Part shown: piece after piece, positions 48,701 through 60,700 of the stretch
How positions within the stretch are numbered: the stretch's first letter is position 1
How the letters are laid out: every line of letters begins with the position of its first letter
Source of the DNA: Lepisosteus oculatus
Taxonomy: Eukaryota > Chordata > Actinopteri > Semionotiformes > Lepisosteidae
DNA length: 64,000 bases
Direction: 5' to 3'
Assembly: GCF_040954835.1 (NCBI RefSeq)
Contig: NC_090698.1
Location: forward strand, 5,082,501-5,146,500
Program-made: the position numbers and the translations under genes
Notes under the pieces: model-generated
Seen by the model: only the letters and a program-made list of their open reading frames with translations
Database searches by the model: none
What the model was told of the DNA's origin: nothing

Positions 48701-51700
48701 GTCATGCTGTGTGCTTTAGACCTACGGCAAGCCGACAGGGTCCTAAATTGTGCTGCTTCACGTGTAACAGTTTCTCTTTTACACATAACCATCTTAGTCA
48801 TTTGTAATATAATTCATAAATATGCATTACATTTGTCTTTTTTGGCTTGTGATGTGTTCGTCCGGTCAGTTTTTGAGTTAAGTTCCGTGTGTGCGGTAAT
48901 GGCAGTAAGCTCATCACTAGCTTTAAGGAGTTAAAGCAGTTGACTCGGCTAATCAAGTCACCCGCATTTGTAACATTTTAACATCGTCAGACCCAAAGGT
49001 GTGATCATGCCGAATGTTTCTGCTAGGCCAGGGAAGCCGGGGATCTGTTATTGATGCGTGTAAAAAAAATATTGCTTTCGAGCGATTAGCTTGATATTAT
49101 TTTTGTGCCGTTTTTACAGCAAACAGTTTCGTGCGTCCTGGGAAAAATATTGCACTTGAAGAACTTTTTTTTTTTTTTCGTGGAAAGTCCCTCATCATTT
49201 CCATTTAAAAATCATGATTTTGGTTTAACTGCTCATCATTTGTTTCCGAATGTCTTTTAAACGTATGGACACATGGCGCTGAAACGGTTTGTTGTAGACC
49301 TGTGGTGCACTGTCGTTCTTGCAGCTGTGCCCGTATGGTGCAGGACGACTGTGCACAGACTGCTGATGTGCTGGAGTCTTGATGCAGAGATCCGCTGTGC
49401 ACTGCAAATCTGGGTTCCTTGTGTCGGTTGTTGTCAGCGTGTGGCGATGTCCTCCAGACTGACGAGCTTTGTTCTGCCGTGATGTCAGGGAGCTTCTAGA
49501 TGGAGACCCCTTCTTCACAGTGCCGGCAGTGGTGGACGATCTGTCCACCGAGAGAGTCTTGTGCATGGAGCTGGTGTCAGGGGTGCCGCTGGATCGCTGC
49601 ATAGACCTGGAACAGGAGACCCGCAACCAGGTATGACCCCCCCCAGCTGTAGTCCAGCACATCTTCAGGTCTCTTTAGGTCTCCAGTTCCAGTTAAACTG
49701 CTGCACTTCAGTTAATAATTAGATCCCTTTGGCAGTTAACAGATTATCCTCTTAAAAGAGGATGGAAACTGTTGTCCTCCAAGATTGATTTGGTCTTAGT
49801 CCTGGGGTTCTTGCCAAACGTCATATAGTGTATTGTTGGGGCTATTTGAAGATGTAAGCCTGCTTGTTCTGGATTGTCCTAAAAATTCCAGCCAGTATGT
49901 CTGCAGGAGATGAACCGCCTTACTGAACCTTTGTTGATTTTAATTTTCCCTCTTTTCCGGCCTGTGCAGAGTTCATATCGGGTCTGCCTTGATTAAATCT
50001 GGGACTTGGTGGCAGCTGGTCACAGCGCCATTGATTTGGTGACTAGCTGCTGGCTTCTGTAACGCACAGAAATGCGAGGAGGCCAAGTGAGGTTACTCGA
50101 AAAGGCTACGCCATTATCTCCAAGCGGACATCTTGAATTTGTGCTGGATGAATTAGCATCCTGTGGGCGGATTGGTTTTATTGAATTTCGGTTAGATCTG
50201 TCAGGGCATTGCAACGCATCTCTGTCCGCTGTTCCACTTGCTGTTGCAGGTGTCCCTAGAACGTCACCAGGTCTAGTCATCTCATTGGGGTTGGAGTGCT
50301 AATGGGGTTAAAGTGCAGGTGACAGGACGATGAAAAGCATTGAGTCAACTGGTTACAGTGTACATCCAAGCCCAACAGTCCGATCACTGATCATGAAAGA
50401 GTCAGACTGATCTGGCTTGGAGGTGCAGATATCAGCTCAAGTTGGGAAATAAAAGTAGACGACTTGAGAGACCTCTGTTTCAGAAGTCATTTTTTTCTCC
50501 TGATCAGATGCAGGATAGATAATAGGAAGTGAGTTTTTTTTTCTTCTTCCAGACAGTTAAAAATCATTGACTACAAGGGTGAAAAATTCAGGTTCTAATT
50601 GTGAAGTTTTTAACGCAGGACATGTAAAAATTCCCAATGTTGCTTCTTTGTGGTGTCGTTTTTTCACTCGGCAAAATTTGCCTTCTGCCAATTTTAGTTT
50701 ATTTTTTCCCCCCCAAGATCTGTTCCAACATTCTGCACCTGTGTCTCCGGGAACTGTTTGAGTTTCGCTTCATGCAAACTGACCCCAACTGGTCCAACTT
50801 CTTCTACGATGCAGAGCAGAACAAGGTTAGTCCTTGACTGTTCTGTTCTCCCAAGTCTGCACCTTCCGCCATGCATTGCATAACACCCTAGTGATTTCTG
50901 CTTTCTGTGCAAAAGCTGACCCCAGAGGTCAGAGGCCAAGGGTTAGAGTTCAGCATGTGACCTGTGATGTTTGGTGACTTGACGGGTCCAGATTACTCTC
51001 TCAGATTACAAATGCAGTAACGCATTGCTCACAAATAGATTCTTGCTTCTGCTCAGAGGAGACCTGGTATGAGGTTTGGTCATTTTGAAAGACTGAGCAG
51101 GTTCAGATGTTGATTCAGTCTGGGCCTAGACCATGAGCGATCCAAGTGTAGTGAGATGTAAGTCACCCTGTATGGTATTCAGTGATATTCAGTGTTCAAT
51201 CAAGGTGACGTTTCACTGGTCACATTTTCAACACTTAAATTCCAACCAGGCATGATAACAACCGGAAGCATCTTACAGCATGAAATGCAAATGAAGAGGG
51301 GCAGAATCTTAATGTATAGGAAGAAGAAGAGATAAAAATACCTTTTGAAACTGGTCATGTAGCACCTAAACAATCTTTACTGTTGGTATTGACCCACATG
51401 TAGCAACATCCCTTGCAGAACATCAGTGCAAGCTGTTGAAACCATTATTTCACATTATATACTATTATATGCATACCCTTATGAAGGAATGCACAGGGGC
51501 CACTTTCTCTGAGTAGCACCAAACGTTTCTCTCTTAGCAGGGGGCTGGACCCATGGTGTGATTAGGATGACCTCTGAAACGTTTGGGAAAGTAGTCGGTT
51601 TCACTTAAAATTTGGTCTTCTGACCTCTTTTTATGAAAGGCCAGTACTTCACAGACCCTTTTGGTCTTTATTCCATTGCTATCAAATACTTACGCCTCGC

Positions 51701-53300
51701 TGATCCTTGCTGTTTCATTCCGGTGGTTTTTCCAGGTCTCCCTCTTAGATTTTGGAGCATGCCGGGATTATAGCCAGGAATTCACCGACGACTACATCGA
51801 GGTAGGTGTACCCATCATGAAACCAACAGCTGGGCAGGAACAAGTTGGACCAGCGCTTGAGATGATAAGATAGAGAAGATCACTTTATTGGCCAAATACA
51901 GTTTCTTGCATTAGGAATTAGTCTTTTCGCAGACCCCAGCTTGCTCTCCATGAGACACACAGACAGGGAGAGAGAAGCTTGGGGTCAGAGAGCAGGGTCA
52001 GCCATTGTACAGCGCCCCTGGAGCAGTTGGGGTTAAGGGTCTTGCTCAGGGGCCCAATGGAGTAGGATTCCTCTGCCGGCCATGGGATACTTCTCTGGAT
52101 AAAGGATAAAGGACTTCTCTGGTCAGCGGGTTCCCATTTTAACACCTGACTTCTAAAGTGACTTATTGTTAGTGAGATATTGAATTTGCTGGTATTCTAA
52201 TGAAATGTAAAACCTAAATTCCTGTAATGAACTGTAGCAGATAAAGGAAATGAGGATTGGAGCTGAATAGAAGTATGCAGTCAGCTTACGTAAAACAGTG
52301 AGACAGTCGGAGTGGATTTCATTCCTTCTCTGTAAGACGCCAAATCTTGTAAGAGGTTCACTATTTTAATCTAGTGGAGGAAGTTTTAGCAGAGCCTCAG
52401 AGAGTATTATTCTCTTTATTTCTTTTGCAGATGCGGTCTGATTATTAACAGGAGTAGCTGAGCCAGAGTGAAAAGCACATGTTGTAGAAATAACGTGTAT
52501 CAGAAGAAGTAGTCAGATACAAGTGTGTTATGCTGTTGAAGTCTCTGTACTTCCGATGGATCCCTGTAGCTTCTAGAGTGACTTTTTTTTTTGTGGTACT
52601 GCAACAAGACCTAAGATTCCAGGATTTTCGGGGCTCTGTGAAGTGGGGGTACCAGGTGGACTCCTGGGGACCTGCAGGCATTTGGGAGCTGTGAAACATG
52701 TCCCCTCTGAGCCCTGTCCCTTTCTCTTACAAGGTGGTGCATGCTGCCTCTGTAGGGGACAGGCAGAGGGTCCTCCAAAAATCCAAGGACTTGAAATTCC
52801 TCACTGGCTTTGAAACCAAGGTGGGTGGCTTTTTCCTTCCTCCTCCTCCTCCTCCCTGGGACAGATCCAGCCAGTCTCCTGTTGTACAACCCGGTCAGGA
52901 AAACTGAGCAGGCATTGGAGACTCCTCTTGGCTGTTTGTACCGCACTCGCCCGTTACCCTTGCGGGGCAGTGCCCCCGCAGTGGGTCTCAGACCGCTTGT
53001 TGTCCTCCCCAGGCCATGCAGGAGGCCCACGTGGACGCGGTGATGATTCTGGGGGAAGCCTTCGCCTCCCCAGAGCCCTTCGACTTCAGCACCCAGAGCA
53101 CCACGCAGCGCATCCAGAGCCTGGTCCCCGTGATGCTGCGGCACCGGCTGACGCCCCCGCCGGAGGAGACCTACTCCCTGCACCGCAAGATGGCGGGCTC
53201 CTTCCTGATGTGCTCAAAGCTGGGCGCCGTCATCCCCTGCTGGGAGATGTTTCGCTCCATCTACAGCGCGTACGCTGCAGGCCGGAGGTCAAGGTCCTAG
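42530..53300 (+). CDS. COQ8B: COQ8B (ADCK4), atypical kinase/ATPase of coenzyme Q synthesis
   Basis: A mitochondrial UbiB-family protein that supports the CoQ biosynthetic complex; human loss causes steroid-resistant nephrotic syndrome. Fourteen coding exons join in phase to 612 aa. Signature features: the KxGQ motif ([14 protein letters not shown]), the Ala-rich loop replacing the glycine loop (AAASIGQVH), the ATP lysine in [13 protein letters not shown], the catalytic QTDPNWSNF, and LLDFGAC in the DFG position. A Gly-rich membrane helix ([14 protein letters not shown]) precedes the kinase-like core. The signature [23 protein letters not shown] and [10 protein letters not shown] favour COQ8B over COQ8A. 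The N-terminus is longer than in human COQ8B (544 aa) and resembles COQ8A. The start codon 42530 is the first ATG after the acceptor. Confidence 0.93.
43276..43578 (+). CDS. COQ8B: COQ8B coding exon 2
   Basis: 101 codons from [12 protein letters not shown] to [10 protein letters not shown]. Mostly low complexity, ending in the conserved [20 protein letters not shown] block found before the core in both COQ8 paralogues. Confidence 0.87.
43957..44023 (+). CDS. COQ8B: COQ8B coding exon 3
   Basis: Encodes [20 protein letters not shown] then FG, conserved with both human paralogues. Confidence 0.9.
44987..45064 (+). CDS. COQ8B: COQ8B coding exon 4
   Basis: Encodes the Gly/Ala-rich transmembrane helix [18 protein letters not shown] and GGKQTQA. 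Confidence 0.88.
45364..45483 (+). CDS. COQ8B: COQ8B coding exon 5, KxGQ motif
   Basis: Encodes [20 protein letters not shown] and [16 protein letters not shown]. The KxGQ lysine and glutamine that restrain the active site are present. Confidence 0.92.
46202..46287 (+). CDS. COQ8B: COQ8B coding exon 6
   Basis: Encodes [20 protein letters not shown] and DFMPAWQMT. Confidence 0.92.
46882..47022 (+). CDS. COQ8B: COQ8B coding exon 7, Ala-rich loop and ATP lysine
   Basis: Encodes [31 protein letters not shown] and EVAMKIQ. Confidence 0.93.
47456..47537 (+). CDS. COQ8B: COQ8B coding exon 8
   Basis: Encodes [20 protein letters not shown] and MSVALPQ. Confidence 0.92.
48252..48440. repeat. Possible non-autonomous DNA transposon (MITE)
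   Basis: The ends look like imperfect inverted repeats: 'cagaggtgtttaatcctgat' at the left, and the complement of 'ctccaggacctgatctgcac' at the right. The type is known from hAT-like fish elements. TSDs are not clear. Confidence 0.35.
48548..48641 (+). CDS. COQ8B: COQ8B coding exon 9
   Basis: Encodes [20 protein letters not shown] and [11 protein letters not shown]. Confidence 0.92.
49489..49630 (+). CDS. COQ8B: COQ8B coding exon 10
   Basis: Encodes [33 protein letters not shown] and [10 protein letters not shown], the hinge region. Confidence 0.92.
50718..50825 (+). CDS. COQ8B: COQ8B coding exon 11, catalytic loop
   Basis: Encodes [18 protein letters not shown] and [18 protein letters not shown], with the catalytic Asp and metal-binding Asn. 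Confidence 0.94.
51736..51801 (+). CDS. COQ8B: COQ8B coding exon 12, DFG
   Basis: Encodes [16 protein letters not shown] and TDDYIE. Confidence 0.92.
51863..52087 (-). repeat. 5'-truncated tRNA-SINE copy
   Basis: Shares body and tail (CAATAAAGTGATCTTCTC) with 24777–25053, but the tRNA head is missing. It lies just inside the intron after the DFG exon. Confidence 0.75.
52734..52820 (+). CDS. COQ8B: COQ8B coding exon 13
   Basis: Encodes [12 protein letters not shown] and [17 protein letters not shown]; the latter is a COQ8B-type sequence. Confidence 0.92.
53013..53300 (+). CDS. COQ8B: COQ8B last coding exon
   Basis: Encodes [38 protein letters not shown] and a short Arg/Ser end; TAG at 53298–53300. 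Confidence 0.92.
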   Translation, partial: AMQEAHVDAVMILGEAFASPEPFDFSTQSTTQRIQSLVPVMLRHRLTPPPEETYSLHRKMAGSFLMCSKLGAVIPCWEMFRSIYSAYAAGRRSRS

Positions 53301-54670
53301 AGGGACCGGGGGCTTGTAATCCCTCCTGCGCCTGGAACCGGACCTTCGGACCTTAGTGATCCAGCTGGGGGTGGGGAGTGTGGGGGCGATGGATGGGCTC
53401 GGGTATCAAGCTCTCGGAAGAAGGACACACAATGGCAGGCAACGCCTGCTCAAAAGATGCCAGGCTGGGGCTTGGATCCTGGAGGCTGCTGGTTCAAGTT
53501 GTGTGTGAAACTCCAGGTCTGTGTGGAGTGGGCTCTGTCTGGAGGTATTTTAGTGGATCTGAGGTCTGCCGCACACTAGTACCCTCTTGCTGGTGTACGA
53601 GCCCAGGATGCCAAGAGTAACTCTGATGTGACTCTGTCCTCTGCCGTTTGCCCCAAAGCATGCTGCTTGTGCACCAGGGTTCAGTACGGCAAAGACAAGG
53701 AGTTGTCCAGTTTGCTGTAGTCCACATCTCTGACCTCTGTCTAAAACTGCTGATTGTTTCCGTGGAATTTATTGTAACAGTGCCGTAATATTTCTGCTGT
53801 ATTTGTTACCATGCTTTTAAAGATGTAGCAGCATTTTCTACGTCCCACTTGGCTCTGTACTTAAAACTGGCAATTGCTTTCTCTTTTCAGGTCCATTGTT
53901 AGCCTTGACCTGACATTTCTGGTCCAAAGATCACCTTTTTGCTGAATTTTAAACATTCTTAGCCAAGTTTCTGAATGATCTTCATTCCCTGTTTTCAAGG
54001 GGTGCTGGACAGGGTGAATTCAGCTGTGAGCACTTCTTGATTTTTGCCAGAAATCTGGTGAAGAAGGAGGTTGAGGTTAGCCCTCTGACTTCTAATCAGC
54101 CACATGAAGTAATTTTTTCAGGATACCCAGAACTCTGGTGCCGTGCTGGAAAACATTTCATGTTGTGTAGCCCGATGTCATTCTTCGGTGAGAACGCCCC
54201 AGTGCATTGAAGTCTCACTCGCTACACATGGAATAAATATCTTAATAATGAAGCTGGCTGCTCTCACCTTGGCCTTGGCTGTTATTCTGATTGTTTTTTT
54301 TCAATGGATTTCATCGGTTGCTATATCTGCTCATTCCCTAAATACTTGTCCTTCTTGCTTTCAAGGTAGCAAGAAGGACAAGTATGAAGGTATTATCGGA
54401 TGTTATCGGCTGCACAGACAGCCCCTGTCTGGTCCCATTTGGTTGGCAGGAGATGGGTGTTGTGCCTTGTTGCTGTGGAGAGTGTACTGTCGTGCTGTGT
54501 ACGGTGCACTTTCTGCTAGCCACCTTTGCAGGAAGGAGGCTTTTGGCAGCAGATGGATTGAGTTTGCCAGTTTTTACAGACCATTCGGAACACATCAGAA
54601 ACACTGGTGATTTTACAGTATTGTTTTTTTTTTGCAGTTTTAGAGGAGAATAAATACTAGACGCACAGAA
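53301..54670 (+). other. COQ8B: COQ8B 3' UTR
   Basis: Two AATAAA signals are present, at 54232–54237 and 54649–54654. The 18-bp hairpin at 54342–54385 lies between them, so only the longer 3' UTR would contain it. Confidence 0.45.
54342..54385 (+). repeat. Perfect hairpin, 18-bp stem and 8-nt loop
   Basis: The arms 54342–54359 (atacttgtccttcttgct) and 54368–54385 are exactly complementary; the loop is ttcaaggt. Confidence 0.9.
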
Positions 54671-56500
54671 GAAGATGCAAGAAGGGTTATTAGATTATTT
54701 ATAGAAAGTTGATATTCCCAGTGTGCAGTGGAGACAAAGAAGGGGGGTGGGGGTACAAGGGCATTTGAAAAGTGGGGTGTGGGATAGTGACTGCACCTGT
54801 ACTGGCCCTGCTGGGATCAGGTGCCATAGACTGTACACAACAGCAGTTTTCTCTCCTGAATAGCCAGGCAGCTTCAGCAGTGGACTTGCTCAGCAAGAGA
54901 TTTATTTTTCAGTTCAACGTGACAGTTTTGCACTTGCTGGAGTACTGAACTCCCAGCTCTTAAGAGAGACGGACATGGCGTTTGAAGTCTCTACTAAATC
55001 AGAAAAATGCAGGAGGCAATAATGAGACCCTGTAATTGCAAGTATTGACCACCTGTGACTGGTGTTTCAAAGAGTTGTTTTTGCTTTGCCTTACAACATG
55101 CACTGAAGACATATTTACTGTATTGTTCATTTTGTATAGGTTTCTTGGAAAAAGGAGTATATAACTAAGAAATAACAGAAGGGTCTGGTTTTTCAACTTT
55201 TAATACATTTTTACTTATTTTATTTAGTTCAACGCAGCATAATCAGTCACTTTCGCTATTCTGTATATTAATATCATCTGTATTTTTGCCTATTGTTGTC
55301 CTGATTTCAGAGGCAACTTCAAAAACCACTTCTGGTCCAGCCTGGGGACGGATTGAAAACCGCATACGGACTCTGGTAGGTGTGGAGTGGTGTTGAGGCC
55401 CGCTCAGCCTTCTCGGTGACAGAGGGGAGGCGAGCCGAAATTGATCTCGGTGCTCCTAAGCCTAGAAAGCACAGAGACTGTAGGAGTCTGGAATCAGCCC
55501 TCTGGCTTTGACAGCGGAACCCACAGAATCCTGGAAGACATGCTGGAATTCTTTGATGTTTAAGGTTCAAGCTGCCTATCGAGCCCAATGGGCAGAGCAG
55601 TGTCCTCTGGTTCGCAACCTGAAATCTTAGGTCAGATTGTTAATTGGGCGTAAATAACTGGCTGTTTTCTCACTGTGATTTGATGTTTAATGTGATGCAG
55701 TGGCGTACTGGTCCGTGAAGATGGAGGCCATTAATAACTGTGCAAGGGGGCACACGGTCAGTAACGCTCTCACCCTGTGGCACAGTGCAGAGAAACGGGG
55801 TGGTCATGAGTCATTTACCCCACGGGAAACTTTCAAATGCTGCAGCTTGAGTCCCGTGCTTGACAATCTGTCCTGCCGTTGATCCTGAGAGCGGGGATTT
55901 AGCTCTGGGGTTTGCCAGTTTGAGTCCTGCTGGGAGTCCCTGGCACCTGTGATTTCTGGGAAGCGCAGTGGGGTGGTGCCACACTGGCCCACGCCAGTTA
56001 TACAGTAGTCAAGTCCTTCACCGAGACTCTCCACTTCCTGGGCCCGTTCTGTGCCTTGGGGCTGCTGGTTGTGCAGCTGACAAGGGCCCACTGGTCTCCT
56101 TGCTGAGCCCTTCCGGAGGTCTGGGTGAGGGGTGTCAGTGAAGTCATTCTTAAGATCTTTTGGGAAGGAGAATTACCCTTTGGGGTTGGGTGCACATGGG
56201 GGTTCCCATGCATGTGTGCCTTTGTCAGTCGGGTCAGTCGCCTGCCTGGCTGCCTGTGCTCGGAGAGGGTGATGGCTGACAGGCGTGTGGATTAGAGGAG
56301 AAGCTCTGTGTGGGAGGCGCTGGGGGACGTCGGAGACGGAGGATATGAGTGGTCTCCAGTTGTAGTCATCTCTGCTCCAGCAGTGGGTCATTTTTTGGAC
56401 AGCGTGGCATTGTTTTGCTGGGTGTGATAGTGTTGAGGGACAAACTCGAAGAAAATCGAGGACAGGTTTGCACGTTCTTCACGGTCATCGTATGAAGGAA
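54671..56500. other. Intergenic region between COQ8B and the next gene
   Basis: Poor in recognisable repeats. No reading frame with family resemblance. Confidence 0.35.
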
Positions 56501-57440
56501 AAAAACACGCACTGGAGGGCGCCCTGCCAGCCGCAGAAGGAACGCTGTGTGTTTTTAGTCTTTAAACCACTATAGCGTTATAGATGCAGTATTGCTCCTA
56601 CGATGTTTTCTTTGACCCTAGCGTACTGACGACCTGTTCTGTCGTCGACCCCAGTGCCTTCCCCCAGACAGGTCCGCTGTACACCCTCACAGCCCGTCTC
56701 TCAGGTCGCGTTTGAGAAGAGGCCCAGCCGGCCGGGCTCCCGAGCTGATACGGGCTGAGCTCCGGCGTTCGCGTTTCTCGCCCCTGCGGCGCTTTGGAGG
56801 GAGTAAACGTGTTAACAGTTGAATCGGGACGCGTTTCTATTGCACGCTGGCTGTTAGGGGAAAGCGAGGGGTATCATGAGGCACAGGATATTTCCGCGAC
56901 TTCAAGAGAAGTGCATTCGTCGTGCTCACTGGATACGTTGCATCTCGTCCTCTGCTTGAAACTTTTCTCACGTGAGCCAGGCACAAATATGAAAATTTAG
57001 CAGGTACAGCGCAGAGTCGGATGAAGTGTAAGTCTTTTCGAGGCAAAACAAAGCCCGAGGAGAAACCAATTTAGAGCTTGGTACAATTATTGTACACTGT
57101 CTAGCTAACAAGCCATTGAAAAGTATAATAGTAGGGAAATGTTTCGCACTGTAAAGCATTGAGAATCCAGAGAAATAACCATATTTCGGGGGAGGGGGGA
57201 ACTCTGACGTTTCTCCAGGTTAGTCTCCGCTCTCGAAAGGCAGCTGTCATTTTGAGTCCGGGGGGGAAAGCCTGGACACACGCTTTGCACTTGACGTCCA
57301 CGGCCACCACGGAGACGGGTTCCGTCCACACACGGGTTAACGCCCCCCCCCCCCCCGGGCACCTCCGGAGCGCATTCAGCATCAATGGGGCTCGATTTGC
57401 ATGTGGCGGCGGTCTGTGCCAATGGGCTCGCGCTGAGGCT
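56500..57440 (+). promoter_or_regulatory. GC-rich promoter of the next plus-strand gene
   Basis: CpG-rich DNA with a CCAAT box at 57418–57422. The direction is taken from the donor at 57775. Confidence 0.4.
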
Positions 57441-57774
57441 GGGCTCGCGGGTGGAGCCCAGAGTGGAACAAAATCTGGACGCCAGAGACTGGGCAGACAA
57501 CAACAAAAGCGCCACGGATTGCTGTAGAGTCGCCGAGGTTTTTTTTTTCCCCCCTCTCTCCTCCCTTCATTACTTGGCGTGCTAAAATAGGCGACCCGCT
57601 TCAGGACTGGTTATTAATTATTGTCTGCTACTTTTCTTTCTTCCTCCCTCCCCTCCCCACCTCCCCCCTCGCCAAAAGCAGTAACATCCATTTTGCCCAA
57701 TTTACGCCGTTTTGGGATTGCAAACAACAAAAAAAAAGGCGCTACGGACCTCGGACAGCTGCTGGTTTTTGACG
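57440..57774 (+). other. Probable non-coding first exon, likely NUMBL
   Basis: Ends GACG|GTGAGT. No convincing coding sequence is seen. In human, NUMBL follows COQ8B on the same strand, which makes NUMBL the first guess. Synteny is the only support. Confidence 0.35.
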
Positions 57775-60700
57775 GTGAGTTGATATTTTGTTCAAGAGAT
57801 TGCATTGGATTTTGGGGTTACGCGTTGTTTTGTGAGAGGAGGTAATCGGGGGTGGGCAACAACATTTTTCTTCGCATTTGCGGAGACTGTCTTTGCCGTA
57901 TCGGATCGGGTTGGAATGAATTGGTTCCCGAGATAAGATTGTGCGAAGCGTCTGAGAAATACTGTGTTTTTACCAGGCGTGTTCATGGACTGGTGTGAGA
58001 TGGGGTCGGGAGAGGAGGATGTCTCCGTAACTCGTGTAGCGCCGGATCTCGGTTGGTTGAGCGGAGAACAGCGGCCATATGGAGACAAACTGTACAACAT
58101 TTGTACGTGTGCACAATTAAATTGCTGCCACCGAGGAGCGGTGGAAAAAAAATGGAACAGAAATGTGTCTTGGAAGCTTTTCGTGTTTAAAATGACTATA
58201 TATATTAACCCTCATCTTTCCAGAAATAAACAAATGTTTTTTTTAAAACATTGGGGATTAAAGATTGTAACTTCAATGTATCCCTTACCAAGGTTTCTGA
58301 AGTTCTTTGATCCGTCATGTTCTCTGTTCTGATCCAATAAAAGAGCCTTTCTACGTACGCAAATACCCCCCCCAAAAAACCCATACAGTGCATATCGACA
58401 TTTTATACTCTGGCAGTGTACAATTCCGCTGTCTGATTTCTGAATAGCGTATCATTAAACTCCGTGGCTAACGAGACGTGCCGACGTCCGAGGTTTTGAT
58501 CGCTGCAGCTTCGCCCTGAAATCTCTCTCTTTATATCAGGCGAGCATCTTGCTCAGGGTAACGGTGTGCCGTGCCGTGCCGTGCCGTGCCGCGGTATTGA
58601 CAGCTCGGGGGACCGAGCTAGGCCGTAGAGAATCGGTCATTTCGGAAACCATGGAGACCGCCCTCCGTGGGGAAATATAGGTCACCACCGGCGCACAGGG
58701 CAGCATCCTGCACCCGGGAGTGGGGCGTCGGAGCGGGCACGGTACCCAGACACGAAAGTTTTGGGTTTTTTTTTTTTTAAGGCATCGCTAGGCGCTACCC
58801 CCGTCTGTGTCAGGAAAAATATTCCAAACATATTTCCAGCGGCGTATGGTTACTGCATAGCATGAACAGTCGACGCCTGCTTGAATGCCTGGGTCTGGAC
58901 AACACGCGTTTTTTCCTAAAGCTGATTTATCCTCATGGTTTCCCAAAAAAATACCAAGATCTAGATGCGTGTGTGTGTTTTTTTTCCCCCAGATGTGGTG
59001 CGGTGGAGTTAAAAGCCTGCGTTTTTTTCCCTTCCTTTCTCAGAAGCATGGCTCTCGGATAGTTCACAGGTCGCCTTGCGTAGATACGGTGGAAATCTTT
59101 CGAAGTTTACGTTTCATTACGTTTTGTTTGTGCCCTGTGCTGACTGCAGGCGTTCTCGCGTACAGCACTTGCACTTCAATAACCCGGCGTGTCATCAGTG
59201 CGGGATTGTTTAGGTTTCCTGAAACAGGGAAGGTGGAAATTAAAAAAAAAAAAACAGGTGGACATTTACACCTACATCCTCTTGTTCAATCTGGTGCAGT
59301 TTGTTTGGTCTTAGCGCGGGCTTCCTGGGAACGTTCATTCAGTGTGTTTGTGTGCGATCTGTGTGAGCTGGATTCGGCCCCCACCTCTCTTCTCCCCTCA
59401 GACAATAAAGCCTGGTAAGAGCACTCCTGCTTTGAAGAACTTCCTTCCCCGGGCTGTGCTAGGAAATAAATAAGCACAGCTGCTGAAAGCTGAAATGTGT
59501 GTGTGTGGAGGGGGGTGGTGGTGAAGGCAAGACAGACAGGCCGCAGGGAGAGGGTCTGCAGGCCTCTGGCCCGAGCCTGGTCCTGCCGGAAGAAACCTGC
59601 CCCCTCCGGTCCCCCCAGCGAGGGGAGAACGTGGGAGACGTCCTGCCCCTGGGCTTTCTCCGGAGTCTGTCAAGCCCGGGCCTGGGCGTTTTTTCGCTTG
59701 GGGGGGGGGAATTCGGGATCTGGGAAGCCTGTCCCCCAGACACCTGCGGCTCCCCGTGTGCGAAAACGGGTTCTCTTCCTCTCCGCTGCCGGCGAGAGTC
59801 GGAGGGGTGGTCCTCAGTTCCGCCACGGACCCCCGTTTCTTTTTGTTTTAAAGAAGTGGGAAGAGGGTGGGGAAGGAGGGGTTGGAAAGGGGCGCGGGGG
59901 CGCCCAGGTGAGGACAGAAGCGAGGTAAACGGGGAAAGAGGCTTCAGGCGGGAAGCGCTGAAGGAACCAAAGGAGGTTTCAGGACAAGCTCTTTTATTCT
60001 GTGCTGAGCAGACACCCTCGTCCTTGCCCAGAGGTTCTTACAGTGCCGATAGGGTTAGATTAAATGTAAACAGAAAGCAAAAAAATAACCAACACCAATC
60101 GATATCCTAACACGCCAGTCCAGTAAAATAAAGTGACCACAGGGACCGTGAAAACTGAAGTGTAAGTCGGACACAGAGATGGGATCGGGGAGAAGAGTTT
60201 AGCCGGACTCTGATGAGAATTAGCTTTCACCTGGCTGGCTTTTAGTTTTCATGGGGGAATCGGGCAGTGTAGACACTGTGTCCTCCTGTCAAATATACCG
60301 GGGGTCTCCATTGTCCGAGTCCTCACTGTGTGTTTCCTTCCCTGAAGAAGGCTTTATTCACAGGAGGGAGAAGTCACGGTTGTGAGAGAGAGAGATGGCT
60401 TAATAAAGGAGGTGGATGATGATGATGGAAGTCATACAAAGGAGTGTAGTGCAAGCCATGTGTGCCAGTAATACTGCAGTCACCATGGTGACATGGAAAA
60501 AAAGGTCATTTGCATTTGACCTTTTTCGATTTTCCCCAAGGGGTTCCTCCTTTAAACTGGGTGCGCTCCCAAGGGGCAGGTCTGGGATTTGTGGGTGGGC
60601 TAGTAATAAGGGCCGTGAAACACAAGCGAAAGTGAGAACCCTGTGGAAGGCTGTTTAAGAGTGGGAACAGGTGGCCCTCTCGTGCACAAAGGGTGGTGGG

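Noticed and set aside
42530-53300. COQ8A as identity of the UbiB-family gene
   Set aside because: The core signatures ([31 protein letters not shown]) match COQ8B better; only the N-terminus is COQ8A-like.
54342-54385. microRNA precursor
   Set aside because: The stem of 18 bp is too short for normal Drosha/Dicer processing.
59499-60110. 203-codon open frame in GC-rich DNA
   Set aside because: Low-complexity Gly/Pro/Arg protein, overlapping frames on both strands are equally open, and no splice or promoter context.
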